Positions 7,125-15,612 of a stretch of 33,363 bases of DNA are shown in pieces. The notes beneath the pieces were generated by a model. That model made no database searches, had not been told where the DNA came from, and was given only the letters and a program-made list of their open reading frames with translations. Position numbers and translations under genes: made by a program. The number at the start of each line of letters is the position of its first letter. Within the stretch, counting starts at the first letter, position 1. Origin of the DNA: Paenibacillus eucommiae (GTDB lineage Bacteria > Bacillota > Bacilli > Paenibacillales > NBRC-103111); contig NZ_JAGGLB010000060.1 in the NCBI RefSeq assembly GCF_017874215.1, positions 1-33,363 of the forward strand, written 5' to 3'.

Positions 7125-7802
7125 CTAAAGGATGCCAGCTGTTTTGGCTGCGGCTAACCAGTCTGGAAATTCGAACAGCAGTTTCTCATAAAGCTCTTCA
7201 TCTGGAAGTGTTTCAATGTCGTTTATTTGAAAGAAGTTGGCATTATCAACGACCCTGCCGTCAATTGTATCCAGCTTTTCCAGCACTCCGAATTGATTGT
7301 CTCCAATTCCAATAAACTGCCAGAATACAGGATATTTGGAAGAATCAATTACGGCTTTATCAATGGTATCTCCTTTGCCCCGCTTAACGCCTCCATCATT
7401 AATAAATACGATATAAGCAGGATCTTTGCTTGGCTCTTCCTCGATGTATTTTTTGATCACATCCCGCATTACAGGAGGTTCATCATTTCTGCCAAATTTG
7501 GGTATGTAGTCATTCTGAAGGATCTGAGTTTCGACGTAATTCTGGAAGCCTTCTTCAGATACGGAAGGGAGCCGGGTATACCGGTGGTCATATAACCAGA
7601 CATCCAGTATGCCATCATCATCAAATTGAGAGGCCAGGGCTAAGACTTTCTCCACGACCCTTTGCACCGTTCCGTTCTTGTACAAGGGGCGCATCGATCC
7701 GGAAATATCAATGACCAAACCGACCCTTGCTTTCACCTTGGTCAAGTTTTTCTTTTCAAGAACAATACCTACATTTTTTTTGAGCAAACTAATAGATGTC
7801 AT
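7125..7802 (-). CDS. von Willebrand factor A domain protein, TerF-like
   Basis: A 225-residue cytoplasmic protein. The start ISLLKKNVGIVLEKKNL resembles the short strand motif of TerD-type proteins, and the rest is a vWA domain. The metal-ion-dependent adhesion site is intact: DISGSM, with Asp32, Ser34 and Ser36. GILDVWLYDH and AYIVFINDGG supply the further strands expected of the fold. Such proteins occur in tellurite/stress (ter) gene clusters, but no terD, terC or MoxR ATPase gene is in this window, so its role is open. AAAGGAGG lies 8 bases from ATG 7802 and 5 from the adjacent ATG 7805; either could be the start. Confidence 0.87.
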   Translation of the reverse strand: MTSISLLKKNVGIVLEKKNLTKVKARVGLVIDISGSMRPLYKNGTVQRVVEKVLALASQFDDDGILDVWLYDHRYTRLPSVSEEGFQNYVETQILQNDYIPKFGRNDEPPVMRDVIKKYIEEEPSKDPAYIVFINDGGVKRGKGDTIDKAVIDSSKYPVFWQFIGIGDNQFGVLEKLDTIDGRVVDNANFFQINDIETLPDEELYEKLLFEFPDWLAAAKTAGIL

Positions 7803-7940
7803 CATAAATGCCTCCTTTAGCGTATTTAAAATTGTTTACCATTAAATCCTTATAATTCTATTCCTAATGTATTGGAAACTTTGCTAGATTGCAAGATTCA
7901 GTAAAATCAGTAAACTATCGCTGTTCCAACTATTCCTTGT

Positions 7941-7946
7941 TATAAT
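7941..7946 (+). promoter_or_regulatory. Likely -10 element for the histidine kinase gene
   Basis: A perfect TATAAT lies about 40 bases before the kinase start. No good -35 is found at the right distance (TCGCTG at 17 bases), which would suit an activator-dependent promoter. Confidence 0.45.
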
Positions 7947-7987
7947 GAATTCCAAATAGGCTTATAGGAAATAGAAGGGGGCAGCAA

Positions 7988-9859
7988 ATGGTGCGAAGGA
8001 GAAAGGGCTTATCTATTTTTGTGAAGCTAGTTTTGTCTTTTCTGGCTGTATTGATTCCGTTCTATACGATGACGCTTTTTCTTAATCAGAAGGGAGCGGA
8101 GGTCATTGATGAAGAGATTATGAAATCGATCAAAAGCCGCGATGAATTCTACTCACAGTCTTTCGAACAGGAGCTTAAGCGGATTTCTCAGCTTATATAC
8201 GAATTTGTAGTGGATATAGACCTTATGGAGCTTGCTATTTCAGGAGATGACATCGATTACTACGATCGTACAGAGAAAGGGCTAGCCCTGCAGAAACGGC
8301 TTTCATGGGTTAAATCTTCGAGCACCATTATTGAGGAGGTCAAAGTGTTTCTCCCTTTATTGGACAGAACGTTCTATACGTTCGATTTCGATTCTGCTAT
8401 TCCTCAAGATGAATACGCTGCGCTTTCGAAAAATCTGGATACTATGCGGATTGTGGAGGTGGGGGATAAATTGTTTATGAGCCTACGCTACCCCATGAAT
8501 ACGGCTTTTGATCGAACGCCCGTATTTATTATCGCTATTCAACTGTCCAAAAGTGCAATTGCAGACAGCTTGCGCAACCTTGTAAGTCCAGATCAGGGGG
8601 ATGCGGCGATATTGAACCCGGACGAGGATTGGATCATTTCCAGGGGTGAGAATGCAAAAATCGTTGAACAAATGAGAACTTTCTTGAGGGAGAGGGGAGA
8701 TCAGAACGCCGTATCTGGCGCTGAGTCTATTGAGCTGGAAGGAACGAAATATATCGTATCTTTTAAAAAAATTGCTGATCTAGAAACAACACTGCTAGTT
8801 TATGTATCAGAAGAGAAAATCTTTGGAGCGCTTCAGTCGTATCGGACATGGACGTGGGTTTTGCTGGTGGTTTCCATCGTGATCATTTTCTTTTTTGCTT
8901 TTTCCTTATATCGGATTATTCATTATCCGCTGCGTAAGCTGGTATTCGCCTTCCGCAAGGTGGAGGAGGGGAGGCTGCAGCCCCTGGAGACAGACCGGAG
9001 GAATGATGAGTTTAGCTACTTGTATGAGCGATTCAATCACATGGTCTCAAGGCTGAATGTGCTTATTCATGAAGTGTATGAAAAGGAGCTGCGCAACCAG
9101 CGATCAGAGCTGAAGCGGCTGCAGTCACAGATCAACCCGCATTTTTTGTATAACTGTTTTTTTATTCTCAATTGGCTGATTCGCGGCTCTGATTCGGAGA
9201 AGGCATCGCGGCTTGCCATTTATCTCGGCGATTACTTTCGCTTTATCACGAGAAATGCGGATGACCAAATCACCTTGGAAACCGAAATGCGTCACGCCAA
9301 AACCTATGTGGATATTCAGGCTGTCTGCTATGGGCATAAAATAGATGTGGAGTATGACCCGCCGGATGAATCCTTAAGCCAGATGTTTGTGCCCAGACTT
9401 ATCGTCCAGCCTATTGTTGAAAATGCGTTCAAATACGCAATTGGCAGCTTGGTCACAAGGGGGGAATTATGGGTCCATTCCCGAACGGAAAAAGGGCATT
9501 TGGACATACTCGTTGAAGATAACGGGGAAGGCACAAGTGATGAACAGATTTCCGAAATCAATAGCCGCCTCGCCTCAGCTGCGGGCACGGATATGATGGA
9601 AACGACGGGGTTAATCAATGTGCACCGCAGAATCCAGTTGATGTATGGAACGGAGTGCGGTCTTGCCGTATCCAGATCACAGCTTGGAGGACTATGTGTC
9701 AGGATTCGGCTGCAGCTTGGAGAAGAGGAAGAGACGGAGAAGAAGAAAGAGGAGCCACAAGAGAAGTTGCAAGAGAAATTGCAAGAAAAATTGCAAGAAA
9801 AATTGGCTCAACCTAATAATCAGTGCTTGACAGTCAAGCAAACATTCGATGGCGGTTAA
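7988..9859 (+). CDS. YesM-type sensor histidine kinase
   Basis: A 623-residue membrane sensor. A first membrane helix (about residues 10-28) and a second (about 290-312) bracket an extracellular sensing domain of roughly 260 residues. A HAMP-like linker follows. The His_kinase domain motif SQINPHFLYN places the phospho-accepting histidine at residue 385, and the ATP-binding domain shows VENAFKYA (Asn479) and EDNGEG. Such kinases usually pair with YesN-type regulators and control sugar ABC transporters, exactly as placed here. Unusually, the C-terminus carries a charged tail with four QEKL repeats. AAGGGGG sits upstream of ATG 7988. The partner gene starts 321 bases later, beyond a repeat block. 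Confidence 0.93.
   Translation: MVRRRKGLSIFVKLVLSFLAVLIPFYTMTLFLNQKGAEVIDEEIMKSIKSRDEFYSQSFEQELKRISQLIYEFVVDIDLMELAISGDDIDYYDRTEKGLALQKRLSWVKSSSTIIEEVKVFLPLLDRTFYTFDFDSAIPQDEYAALSKNLDTMRIVEVGDKLFMSLRYPMNTAFDRTPVFIIAIQLSKSAIADSLRNLVSPDQGDAAILNPDEDWIISRGENAKIVEQMRTFLRERGDQNAVSGAESIELEGTKYIVSFKKIADLETTLLVYVSEEKIFGALQSYRTWTWVLLVVSIVIIFFFAFSLYRIIHYPLRKLVFAFRKVEEGRLQPLETDRRNDEFSYLYERFNHMVSRLNVLIHEVYEKELRNQRSELKRLQSQINPHFLYNCFFILNWLIRGSDSEKASRLAIYLGDYFRFITRNADDQITLETEMRHAKTYVDIQAVCYGHKIDVEYDPPDESLSQMFVPRLIVQPIVENAFKYAIGSLVTRGELWVHSRTEKGHLDILVEDNGEGTSDEQISEINSRLASAAGTDMMETTGLINVHRRIQLMYGTECGLAVSRSQLGGLCVRIRLQLGEEEETEKKKEEPQEKLQEKLQEKLQEKLAQPNNQCLTVKQTFDGG
9758..9805 (+). repeat. 12-bp tandem repeat within the kinase C-terminus (QEKL x4)
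   Basis: Four tandem 12-bp units, CAAGA(G/A)AA(G/A)TTG, encode Gln-Glu-Lys-Leu four times after an acidic/basic run. They lie past the last kinase motif, so the repeat number could vary without loss of catalysis. Confidence 0.9.
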
Positions 9860-9910
9860 ATGCTACGAAAATGCCAGCTTTATAGCGGTCCGGCGAGGGT
9901 AACACGTGCA

Positions 9911-10143
9911 CTAATGGTCACCGCAGTCCGTTAGAAGTGGAAATGCAGCGAAATGAGATTGTAACGGTCACGGATGCCCCTTACAGGCTGAAAAGGGGCG
10001 ATTATGGGGAAAACCGCCTTCTTATGGTCGCGGATGTCCATTAGAATCGTGAATAGGTAAAAATCAGCCTCTAAAGGTCAGCGGTGACCGTTAGAGACAG
10101 GTCCTTTCCGTATCGGGAAGATATCTTCCGTCGTTGTGATATA
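9911..10143. repeat. Intergenic repeat block, copy 2 (with four 24-bp palindromes)
   Basis: This stretch separates the kinase gene from its response-regulator gene. Positions 9981-10143 repeat 1-164. Imperfect 24-bp palindromes occur at 9911-9934, 9961-9984, 10021-10044 and 10071-10094, each with a core like GGTC-N6-GNCC flanked by TAA and TTA. The perfect palindrome GGAAGATATCTTCC is at 10116-10129. I see no gene in 9860-10180. Confidence 0.87.
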
Positions 10144-10180
10144 AAAAAGAATCAAAGAACCAGAAGGAGGAAATGATTCC

Positions 10181-11836
10181 ATGTACCGAATGATTATCGT
10201 CGACGATTTGCCTATTATTGTTCAAGGCTTGATGGATTTATTCAGCAGCCAAGAGGACCTTACGCTTTATCCCGCTTATTCGGGGTACGAAGCCTTGGAA
10301 GTACTGAAGCGGGAAAAAATAGATATCGTTTTGTCAGATATTAAAATGCCGGGTATGGAAGGGATAGAGCTGCTGCATGAAGTACGCAAGTATTGGCCAG
10401 CGTGCAAGGTTATATTTTTGACAAGCTATGACGATTTCCATTATGTCAAAAGTGCGATTTCCGGCGGCGGCTCTGATTATTTGCTGAAAACCGAAACCAG
10501 CGATGCAATCCAGGCGGCTGTTCATAAAGCAATCACTGAGCTGGAGAGCGAGTACGAAGCCAAAAAACGGCTGCATCAGGCTCAGATGGCCAAGAAGCAA
10601 GCCATTCCGCTGCTGCAGCAGCAGTATCTCCATGGTTTGATGCACAGAGAAAGCAGGCCTTCACCAGAGAAGCTAAGCGAGCAGCTGCGGCACATGGATA
10701 TTCCTCTTTCCAGTGATAGGCCTGTTTTGCTGCTGGTGGGAAGGATCGACAGCTGGGGCGATAAAGCCGACGCTGTGGATCGCAAGCTGATGCTGTATGC
10801 GGTGCAGAATATTGCCGAAGAATATTTAAGTTCGAGTACGAGACTTGTATCGAGCGTGTATGAGGAATTGAATCTGTTCTGGCTGCTGCAGCCACAAGGA
10901 GAGCAGCCGGCAACTGGGGATGTTATAGCCGAAGAGGCTGTCTGGTCCCATACATTTACCTTCTGCTTTGCCATGCTTGAGTCCATTCAGCGCGCCTGTC
11001 GTGACATCCTTAAGCTGCCTGTTTCCTTCGTTATGAGCGAGACACCTCTGCCGTGGAATCAGCTTGCTGATAAGTTTGAAACGATGCAGACCATTTTTTT
11101 AACTGAACCAGGAGCGGGAACAGAACTGCGGCTTACAGATGTAACGGCTGGAAAAACTGAAGGGACAAGCGATTCCGATAAATCGCGGCTGCTGAGCAGC
11201 AAGACGAAGAAGATCGACTTACTGCGTCATTATTTGGAGAATGGGGCTGAGGGAGAGTTTAATCAGCTTTATAACGAGATCATGGATACTGGAGGGGAGA
11301 CCTATTCAGGCTTCATGAGGCTAGAGATGTATCATTCGCTGGCTTCGGTGTTTTTGTCCTATCTGAATCTTCATCCTACTGCGAGCGCTGTATTTGCCCA
11401 AATAGATGCGAGTCGATTGACCCATGTAGAAAGATCGGTGACCTGGGAAGAAATGCAGCAGTACTTTGCCAGGCTGGCCGCCCTTATTTTCGCCTATCGT
11501 GCAGAGAAGCCCATGCAGAACGAACATGATGTGGTGTCATGGATGAACGATTACATTCGCAAGCATCTAGCCGATGATTTATCCCTGACGCATTTGGCTG
11601 AGCAAGCCCATCTACATCCAGCCTATCTATCCCGCTTATACAAGCAAATAACTGGAATCTCCTTGACGGATATGATTAATCACTGCCGGCTGGAGAAGGC
11701 TAAGGAGCTGCTCAAAGCTTCTCATTACAAAATTTACGAGATCGCCGGTCTGGTCGGATATGACTCCAGACTTTCCTTCATCCGCTTTTTCAAAACTCAG
11801 ATGTCGATGACGCCACAGGATTACCGCGACCTCTAG
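10181..11836 (+). CDS. YesN-type response regulator with AraC DNA-binding domain
   Basis: A 551-residue two-component regulator. The receiver domain (about 1-120) has Asp8/Asp9 in IIVDD, the phospho-acceptor Asp53 in LSDIKMPG, Thr/Ser in LTSYDDF and Lys in YLLKT. A long middle region of about 300 residues has no recognised motif. The C-terminal AraC domain (about 445-548) shows LSLTHLAEQAHLHPAYLSRLYK and VGYDSRLSFIRFFK. It should be phosphorylated by the kinase encoded upstream and activate the transporter operon that follows. AAGGAGG (10164-10170) lies 10 bases before ATG. Confidence 0.93.
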   Translation: MYRMIIVDDLPIIVQGLMDLFSSQEDLTLYPAYSGYEALEVLKREKIDIVLSDIKMPGMEGIELLHEVRKYWPACKVIFLTSYDDFHYVKSAISGGGSDYLLKTETSDAIQAAVHKAITELESEYEAKKRLHQAQMAKKQAIPLLQQQYLHGLMHRESRPSPEKLSEQLRHMDIPLSSDRPVLLLVGRIDSWGDKADAVDRKLMLYAVQNIAEEYLSSSTRLVSSVYEELNLFWLLQPQGEQPATGDVIAEEAVWSHTFTFCFAMLESIQRACRDILKLPVSFVMSETPLPWNQLADKFETMQTIFLTEPGAGTELRLTDVTAGKTEGTSDSDKSRLLSSKTKKIDLLRHYLENGAEGEFNQLYNEIMDTGGETYSGFMRLEMYHSLASVFLSYLNLHPTASAVFAQIDASRLTHVERSVTWEEMQQYFARLAALIFAYRAEKPMQNEHDVVSWMNDYIRKHLADDLSLTHLAEQAHLHPAYLSRLYKQITGISLTDMINHCRLEKAKELLKASHYKIYEIAGLVGYDSRLSFIRFFKTQMSMTPQDYRDL

Positions 11837-11855
11837 GAAATAGGTTGTGAGAAAA

Positions 11856-11876
11856 TAGGTTATGAGATGTAACCTA
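11856..11876 (+). promoter_or_regulatory. Short hairpin downstream of the response-regulator gene
   Basis: TAGGTTA (11856-11862) and TAACCTA (11870-11876) form a perfect 7-bp stem 20 bases after the stop codon. There is no T tract, so it is not a convincing terminator. It might be an operator or mark the RNA end. Confidence 0.35.
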
Positions 11877-11916
11877 ATGTCATGAGATGAATCTGGTTAC
11901 CCTTTCATTAAATTTA

Positions 11917-11942
11917 TATACTGAAAGCACATCGGATCCGAT
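11917..11942 (+). promoter_or_regulatory. Putative -10 and 12-bp palindrome before the solute-binding protein gene
   Basis: TATACT (11917-11922) is a good -10, with a poor -35 (TGGTTA, 11894-11899), typical of a regulated promoter. A perfect palindrome, ATCGGATCCGAT (11931-11942), sits just past the expected transcription start and could be a regulatory site. This would be the target promoter of the response regulator. Confidence 0.4.
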
Positions 11943-11972
11943 TGCTATCTATCCATACAAGGGGGAAAAAGA

Positions 11973-13673
11973 ATGAAGGCAAAAATGAAGGCTCAAGTTG
12001 GACAAAGATTGCTGCTTGTATGTTTGTCACTAATGCTTGTTCTGGTAACAGCTTGCAGCAGTGCACCGAAAGATAAGGACCAGGGTAAGGAAAGCACAGA
12101 GCCTGCCGGAACGTCAGCACCGTCAGATTCTCAAGGTAATAATCCAGATCCAACTGGAAAATACGACCCGCCGATTACCGTTTCTACTGTACGTTCTATG
12201 CCGCCTGATCAATATTATGATGAGGGTGAGAGCATCGATAAAAATGCCATATATGATTATTATGAAGAGGAGTTGGGCATTAAGCTCGTCAATGACTGGT
12301 CTGTATCCTTTAAGGAATATCCTCAGAAAATAAAGATCAGCATTGCCTCCAACAATTTACCGGATTTCTACATGGTTGGTGCTGGAGATTTGCAGCAGTT
12401 AATCGACTCCGACATGGCTGCGGACTTGACTCAGCTATGGGAGGATAACGCCTCTGAAGATACGAAGAAGGAATTCACCAAGGATGGCGGCAGGCAAATG
12501 AAGACGGCTACCTTCAACGGTAAGCTGATGGCGATTCCGCAAATCAACAGTCCTTACAATAACGCGCAGTTTGTCTGGATACGGAAAGACTGGTTGACCG
12601 AGCTTAACCTGCCTGAGCCCAAAACGATGCAGGATGTACTGACCATATCTGAAGCGTTCTCCAAACGTGACACAGGAGGTAAAGGCAAGGCGTTGGGGTT
12701 TGGACTCACAAAGGATTTGTCGGAGCTTATCGGATTCTATAATGGTTACCACGCTTATCCGCAGACCTGGGTCAAGGATGCTTCGGGAAATCTGGTGTTT
12801 GGCAGTATTCAGCCGGAAATGAAAACGGCGTTGAAACAGCTGCAGGATATGTTCAAAGCAGGACAGATTGATCCGGAATTCGGTGTTAAGGATTTCTCGA
12901 AAATGGCTCAATCCTTTGCCACGGGCCAGCTCGGCATGTTTTATGGTGGTTTTGCCCACAGTCTGGAAATTCAAAAAGCAGTAGTGAAGGATGATGAGAT
13001 GTCTCAGGAATGGGTGGCATATCCAATACCATCTGTGGATGGAAAGCCTGCTTTGATGCAAACCTCTGCAAGCGTCTACAATTACTATGTTGTGAATAAA
13101 AATGCTAAAAATCCGGAAGCGGCCATCCGCATATTGAACAAATGGATCGAAAATCAGGTGAAGCCTAGTGAATCAAACTCGATTCTGCTTTTTGGGAAGA
13201 AGCGTCAAGGTGAAGGCCTTTTTTATAGAATAAATCCGATTCTTGCTTTTCTAATGGATGGAAATGTCATTTCAGGAGAGCTGCTCCCTAAGGCAATAAA
13301 GGATAAGGATCCTTCCAGTCTCGGTAATGATATCGACCGACTTGCCAGGTATAGTGAAGTTCAGGATTATTTAGCCGGGGATGAAAAGAAGTGGTTTCAG
13401 TGGATGATTGCCAAAGAAGGAGGCACGATGGCGTTAATGAATGAGGCTTACAAAAAAGACGGGTTCTATTTCAATGAATTTTACGGCGCTTTTACTCCTT
13501 CTATGTCAGAGCGTAAGGCTGTGCTTGATACGAAAGAAAACGAAATGGTTACGAAAATTATTTTGGGCAAGGTTTCCATTGATGCCTTTGACACTTTTGT
13601 AGACGAATGGAAGAAGCTTGGTGGAGATAAGATTACACAAGAAGTTAACGAATGGTATCAAGCGATGAAATAG
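11973..13673 (+). CDS. Extracellular solute-binding lipoprotein (CUT1-type sugar ABC transporter)
   Basis: A 566-residue surface lipoprotein that should deliver a sugar or oligosaccharide to the permeases encoded next. The signal peptide ends in a lipobox LVTAC (Cys28), followed by a low-complexity Ser/Asp/Pro-rich linker to about residue 65. The mature part has the family 1 solute-binding pattern (IASNNLPDFYMVGAGDLQQLIDSDMA given as IASNNLPDFYMV and LQQLIDSDMAADL; later FVWIRKDWLTELNLPEPKT and GQLGMFYGG), like LipO/LplA-type proteins of Paenibacillus. The substrate is not readable. The ribosome-binding site AAGGGGG lies upstream. First gene of the transporter operon. Confidence 0.92.
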   Translation: MKAKMKAQVGQRLLLVCLSLMLVLVTACSSAPKDKDQGKESTEPAGTSAPSDSQGNNPDPTGKYDPPITVSTVRSMPPDQYYDEGESIDKNAIYDYYEEELGIKLVNDWSVSFKEYPQKIKISIASNNLPDFYMVGAGDLQQLIDSDMAADLTQLWEDNASEDTKKEFTKDGGRQMKTATFNGKLMAIPQINSPYNNAQFVWIRKDWLTELNLPEPKTMQDVLTISEAFSKRDTGGKGKALGFGLTKDLSELIGFYNGYHAYPQTWVKDASGNLVFGSIQPEMKTALKQLQDMFKAGQIDPEFGVKDFSKMAQSFATGQLGMFYGGFAHSLEIQKAVVKDDEMSQEWVAYPIPSVDGKPALMQTSASVYNYYVVNKNAKNPEAAIRILNKWIENQVKPSESNSILLFGKKRQGEGLFYRINPILAFLMDGNVISGELLPKAIKDKDPSSLGNDIDRLARYSEVQDYLAGDEKKWFQWMIAKEGGTMALMNEAYKKDGFYFNEFYGAFTPSMSERKAVLDTKENEMVTKIILGKVSIDAFDTFVDEWKKLGGDKITQEVNEWYQAMK

Positions 13674-13689
13674 CGAAAGCAGTGCTCCT

Positions 13690-13718
13690 GGGAGAGAGAA
13701 GCAGACTAGCTCTCTCCC
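13690..13718 (+). promoter_or_regulatory. Intra-operon stem-loop after the solute-binding protein gene
   Basis: GGGAGAGAG (13690-13698) pairs perfectly with CTCTCTCCC (13710-13718) and no T tract follows. Hairpins in this position often protect the binding-protein mRNA or lower expression of the permeases relative to the binding protein; that role is inferred here. Confidence 0.6.
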
Positions 13719-13753
13719 TCACTACTCATTAAGAATGGAAGAGGTGACAAGCG

Positions 13754-14650
13754 GTGCTGAAGGATTGGAAGCAGAATTGGCCGCTTCATCTTATGATTGT
13801 GCCTGGATTTTTTTTGGTGCTGGTGTTCAATTATGGTCCGATGGTCGGAATTATCATAGCGTTCAAGAAATTTCTGCCTTCAAAAGGAATTATCGGGTCC
13901 CCTTGGATTGGGTTGGACAATTTTAAATATGTATGGCTGATGCCAGATATTTCGCAAGTCATTATAAATACGGTCATTATAGCTTTATTGAAGATGGTTG
14001 TAGGTGTAGTGGTCCCAATCTTCATCTCCCTGCTTTTAAATGAAGTCCGTAAGATGTTCTTCAAGCGGGCTGTACAGACGCTTATCTATTTGCCGCATTT
14101 CTTGTCATGGGTTATTCTGGGAGGGATCCTGGTTGATATTTTGTCGCCTTCATCCGGAATTGTCAATCATATTCTTGTATTTTTCGGAGTGGAGCCCATT
14201 TTTTTTCTGGGGGAAAACCAATGGTTTCGTTTCACGCTTATTGCTTCCAATGAGTGGAAGGAATTTGGCTTTAGCACCATTGTTTATTTGGCCGCATTAA
14301 CAGCAATTAATCCTGTTTTGTACGAAGCAGCCGAGATGGATGGAGCGAACCGCTGGCGTCAAACCTGGCATGTAACACTTCCAGGAATGATTCCAATTAT
14401 CGTTTTACTTGCTACCCTTAGTCTTGGCAATGTGCTGAATGCTGGCTTTGACCAGGTTTTCAATTTGTATAACCCGCAGGTTTACGAAACAGGCGATATT
14501 ATTGACACGTTCGTATATCGCTTGGGACTTCAGCAGGCACAGTATGGCGTTGCTTCAGCTGTAGGTCTCTTTAAATCGGTCGTATCTCTGGTTTTTATCT
14601 CGGTTTCCTATTATCTCGCCTATCGATTAGCCAATTACAGAATTTTTTAG
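13754..14650 (+). CDS. Sugar ABC transporter permease, LplB-like
   Basis: A 298-residue inner permease subunit of a binding-protein-dependent transporter, with about six membrane helices. The cytoplasmic EAA loop, which contacts the ATPase, reads EAAEMDGANRWRQTWHVTLPG. The N-terminus HLMIVPGFFLVLVFNYGPMVG is typical of the LplB group. It starts at GTG 13754, 7 bases after GAGGTGA. It pairs with the next permease. No ATPase gene is in the operon, so a shared MsmX-type ATPase encoded elsewhere is expected. Confidence 0.93.
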   Translation: MLKDWKQNWPLHLMIVPGFFLVLVFNYGPMVGIIIAFKKFLPSKGIIGSPWIGLDNFKYVWLMPDISQVIINTVIIALLKMVVGVVVPIFISLLLNEVRKMFFKRAVQTLIYLPHFLSWVILGGILVDILSPSSGIVNHILVFFGVEPIFFLGENQWFRFTLIASNEWKEFGFSTIVYLAALTAINPVLYEAAEMDGANRWRQTWHVTLPGMIPIIVLLATLSLGNVLNAGFDQVFNLYNPQVYETGDIIDTFVYRLGLQQAQYGVASAVGLFKSVVSLVFISVSYYLAYRLANYRIF

Positions 14651-14667
14651 AGCAAGGGGGGATATAC

Positions 14668-15552
14668 ATGTTTCATCGCATGACTGCGGGGTATCGGATT
14701 TTTACGATGCTGAACACTATATTTTTGATTGGTTTGGCCTTTCTCTGCATGTTTCCACTCATTCATATTCTAGCCGTCTCCTTTAGCTCTGCCGCAGCTG
14801 TTGCTGCCGGGGAAGTGAAATTGTGGCCGGTCGATTTTACGGTAGTTGCTTATGAGAATGTATTTGGCAAGAAAGAGTATTTGACTGCCTTCGCAGTTTC
14901 CGGCAAACGGATTGTACTGGGCACACTTCTTAACATGGTACTAACTGTGCTGATCGCATATCCGCTTTCCAAGGAGGCGCATCAGTTCCGCTGGCGGACC
15001 TTTTACGCCTGGTTTTTCGTTTTTACGATCCTCTTCAGCGGAGGGCTGATCCCTTGGTATATGGTCATCAAGGAGGCTGGCTTGTTGGATACGATTTGGG
15101 CGCTCGTGATCCCTTCGGCGGTGCCTGTGTTCAATGTAATCCTGATGCTCAATTTCTTCCGCGGGCTGCCGAAGGAGCTGGAGGAGTCGGCGAAGATAGA
15201 CGGAGCGGGTCATTTCACCATCATGCTACGGATTATGGTACCCTTATCGCTTCCCTCGCTGGCTACCGTGATGCTTTTTTCCATGGTCGGTCATTGGAAC
15301 AGCTGGTTTGACGGACTTATTCTGATGAATAAGCCCGAGCATTATCCGCTGCAAAGCTTTTTGCAGACGATTGTTATTCAATTGGACCCCAAGTTTCTTA
15401 GCTCGCAAGAGGCACAAATACAGGCACTATTGTCAGACCGTACGAGCCGGGCCGCACAAATATTCGTTGCAGCAGTTCCGATTCTGCTTGTCTATCCGTT
15501 TTTGCAGCGCTTTTTTGTGAAGGGGATTGTACTAGGAAGTGTAAAGGAATAG
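14668..15552 (+). CDS. Sugar ABC transporter permease, LplC/YtcP-like
   Basis: The second permease, 294 residues, with about six membrane helices. It starts 17 bases after the first permease gene, with GGGGGG as ribosome-binding site. The EAA loop ELEESAKIDGAGHFTIMLRIMVPLS is present (read as ELEESAKIDGAGHF then TIMLRIMVPLS), and the C-terminus FLQRFFVKGIVLGSVKE is characteristic of carbohydrate permeases of the LplC/YtcP group. With the preceding subunit it forms the membrane channel. Confidence 0.93.
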   Translation: MFHRMTAGYRIFTMLNTIFLIGLAFLCMFPLIHILAVSFSSAAAVAAGEVKLWPVDFTVVAYENVFGKKEYLTAFAVSGKRIVLGTLLNMVLTVLIAYPLSKEAHQFRWRTFYAWFFVFTILFSGGLIPWYMVIKEAGLLDTIWALVIPSAVPVFNVILMLNFFRGLPKELEESAKIDGAGHFTIMLRIMVPLSLPSLATVMLFSMVGHWNSWFDGLILMNKPEHYPLQSFLQTIVIQLDPKFLSSQEAQIQALLSDRTSRAAQIFVAAVPILLVYPFLQRFFVKGIVLGSVKE

Positions 15553-15612
15553 AAATGAATTATATTGGAATACATTGAAATATGATTTGTAATTGGAGAT
15601 GATAATAATTCT

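Noticed and set aside
6945..7315. Small plus-strand frames across the large palindrome and vWA gene
   Set aside because: They lie in palindromic DNA or antisense to the vWA gene and have no ribosome site or family resemblance.
1..10143. Composite transposon bounded by the two repeat blocks
   Set aside because: No transposase, inverted termini or target-site duplications were seen, and the genes between are ordinary chromosomal types.
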